From Echinicola marina (GTDB lineage Bacteria; Bacteroidota; Bacteroidia; Cytophagales; Cyclobacteriaceae): a stretch of 64,000 nucleotides of DNA. The stretch lies in assembly GCF_020463795.1 (NCBI RefSeq), contig NZ_CP080025.1, positions 2,291,501 to 2,355,500 on the forward strand, in the 5' to 3' direction. A model generated the notes under the pieces. That model was not told the origin of the DNA, made no database searches, and saw only the letters and a program-made list of their open reading frames with translations. A program made the position numbers and the translations under genes. Shown here piece by piece: positions 62,240 through 64,000 of the stretch (the first letter of the stretch is position 1; every line of letters starts with the position of its first letter).

Positions 62240-64000
62240 TTAAAATCCGATGACGATGTTTACGCCATATTCATTGGGGACAGGCATTTGGCCCACTTCT
62301 ACCCGGGGTGCATATTGGTGCCTCCTGCAAATCCGGCCACTTCTGGATCATAAATGGGGAAATCCGAGAGGACCGCCAGGTTTCTTCCGTAAACTGAAAG
62401 TCGCATTTCATTCAGTGGCGTCCTGGATAGGAACTTCTCCGTGAAATCATAGGAAAGGGTTACTTCCCTCAGTTTGATAAAAGAAGCATCAAAGGAATTG
62501 GCTTCTGTATTGGCCAATGGATACATCAGGTTATAGTAATTGGCTATAGAGATGGCCTTGGTGTTTGGGGAATATGTGCCATCACCATTGTCCACTACAC
62601 CTTTGCCGACAAGTTCACCCTCTTCTCTTCCTACTAGGGTGTGTTTTAATTTGCCTTGTTGGGTAAGTTTGTGATGGGTGTGTGAGTAAATGGTGCCTCC
62701 GTATTTGGCATCTATTACTGCATTGATACGGAAATTTTTATATTGGAAGGAATTGATAAAACCTGCCACCCACTTGGGTTGGGTATCACCGATATAAATG
62801 ATGTCATCAGTCATTTCCGGGGAGCCATTCTCATCGAAAATAATCTCTCCTTGTGGACTTCTTTTGTAACCTCTACCATAAAGTGCAGCAGGAGATCCCC
62901 CTTCTACCGCGACAAGTCTTGCACTTGAAGAACTTAACATTTCGAACCTGCCGCCTTCCGCGTTTTCATGAAGGGACATTACAGTGCCTTTATTTTTGGC
63001 CCAAGTTAGGGTGGTGTTCCATTTGAAGTTTTTGTTTTTTACCGGAGTACCATTGAGCATGATCTCTAAGCCACGGTTGCGTACTTCACCGGCATTGATG
63101 GTAACGCTTCGGTAACCAGATGAATAAGGGAGCGGGGCATTGAATATTTGGTTTTTACTGTTGTTTTGATAAACAGCTACATCCAATTTTAACCTACTCT
63201 GGAACATTCTGAAGTCGATTCCCAATTCCTTACTGGTGGTGATTTCTGGTTTAAAATCTGTATTATACAAAGAGGTGGGAGCTAAGGCCGAGCCAGGGAA
63301 ATCAGAGCGTCGATAGTACTTGTCAGTGCTGTATCGGTTGCCGTATTTTCCAGCCCCGCCTACCTGGGCAATAGAAGCCCTTAGTTTGGCAAAGGTAATG
63401 CTTCTTGGCATTTCGAAAATTTCATTCAGGATAATCCCTGAACTTGCCGACGGGAAGAAATAAGACTGGTTGTGTTTTGGTAAGATACTGTTCCAGTCAT
63501 TTCGTCCAGTAAGGTCCAGGAATACCTTGTCCTGCCAGCCCAAGGTCACCATGCCGTACAAGCTGTTGACCTTATTATAGCCATCAAATTTACTTGTAAA
63601 AAGTTGCGAGCCATTTACCAAATTATATTCTCCGGGGATCTCTAGCCCTTCAGCCCAGGAATCTTGACGGAGGTAACGATAGTCCATCCTATTGCCTCCA
63701 AAATTGGCAGTGACTTCCCAATTATCAAAAGTGTCGGAATAGCTGAGCAAAAAGTCTGTGTTCACCTCTTGCTTGAACACATTGGTTTTGCGGTAATATC
63801 CACGTGCATATCGGTTGATGTCATATGGCCTTTCCTGATCCATGTTTTTGTCATACATGTTCAGGGCACCACGAAGCATTAATTTGACTTTGGGGTGCAG
63901 TTCGACATCCATTTTGAAGTTTCCGGTAATGGCATATTGGTCCAGGCTGTTTTGGATCTCATAGACCATGGCATAAGGATTATCAATATAACTGCTGTAA
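62240..64000 (-). pseudogene. SusC/RagA-family receptor, 5' partial, frameshifted near its 3' end
   Basis: The frame is open through the right edge, so the N-terminal part (signal, plug) lies outside. The visible 566 residues are the SusC barrel (for example GMVTLGWQDKVFLDLTGRND, then TGRNDWNSILPKHNQSYFFP, and ITFAKLRASIAQVGGAGKYG). The frame stops at 62299 after GGTNMHPG. In another frame the sequence continues VEVGQMPVPNEYGVNIVIGF to a stop at 62240-62242, which is the canonical SusC C-terminus. Restoring one base between 62310 and 62311 (G on the minus strand) would give N-M-A-P-R-V-E-V. Either the gene is newly inactivated or this is a one-base sequencing error. Loss of the last strand and its aromatic end residue should block outer-membrane insertion. 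Confidence 0.85.

Overview
The window looks like chromosome of a Bacteroidota bacterium, most likely of the Cyclobacteriaceae (Echinicola/Cyclobacterium/Algoriphagus type; this level is inferred from gene content). Supporting signs are two SusC/SusD pairs, a FecR anti-sigma factor with an ECF sigma factor, a type IX secretion C-terminal domain, GIN-domain (DUF2807) and DUF4374 lipoproteins, promoter boxes of the Bacteroidota form TAnnTTTG, and almost no Shine-Dalgarno sequences. No rRNA, tRNA, CRISPR array, phage gene or transposase gene was seen.

Layout. 1-5.2 kb: tail of an omega-amidase, a type IX-secreted FG-GAP repeat protein, murF, and a DUF2975/XRE-regulator pair. 5.2-20 kb and 31-38.3 kb: a nitrate-assimilation island in two blocks. 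Block one holds molybdenum-cofactor genes (transcribed moaD-moaE-moaA-moaC-mobA-moeB, then moeA after a small inserted element), a NarX/NarL-like sensor kinase and response regulator, a DUF4153 membrane protein, nirB-nirD (siroheme nitrite reductase), divergent cobA (uroporphyrinogen-III methyltransferase) and a DUF4202 protein. Block two is transcribed narK - nasC - rubredoxin fusion - small acidic protein. Between the blocks (20-31 kb) lie a DUF1592/DUF1552 pair of planctomycete type, a lipoprotein catalase-peroxidase, a SelW-like protein, a GIN lipoprotein and a small ROK kinase.

38.3-46 kb: a DUF2461 gene, then an iron-type operon (TonB receptor, DUF4374 lipoprotein, PepSY membrane protein) behind a clear promoter with an overlapping palindrome. 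45-51.5 kb: HAD phosphatase, small membrane protein and lipoprotein, and two tandem FUSC-family membrane proteins. 51.6-64 kb: FecR - SusC (with STN domain) - SusD, an ECF sigma factor, a secreted Gfo/Idh/MocA oxidoreductase, and on the other strand a second SusC/SusD pair whose SusC gene carries a one-base frameshift at its 3' end and runs off the right edge.

How the genes fit together. NarK imports nitrate; NasC (Mo-bisPGD enzyme fused to an NAD(P)H/FAD module and a 2Fe-2S domain) reduces it to nitrite; NirBD reduces nitrite to ammonium; CobA supplies the siroheme precursor; the moa/moe genes make the molybdenum cofactor. The most interesting regulatory observation is a shared 16-bp box, TACGTAAAAATACGTA, found identically before the moa operon and between nirB and cobA, with weaker versions before the sensor-kinase gene and in the long region upstream of narK. 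Its geometry (two inverted 7-mers separated by 2 bp) is that of NarL binding sites, which suggests that the NarXL-like pair in the same cluster controls the whole pathway. Other noteworthy items are a roughly 122-bp MITE-like insertion with perfect ends and a 7-bp target duplication, two large palindromic intergenic elements, an OxyR-type box upstream of the lipoprotein KatG, and the rubredoxin protein with a degenerate siroheme-reductase-like body.
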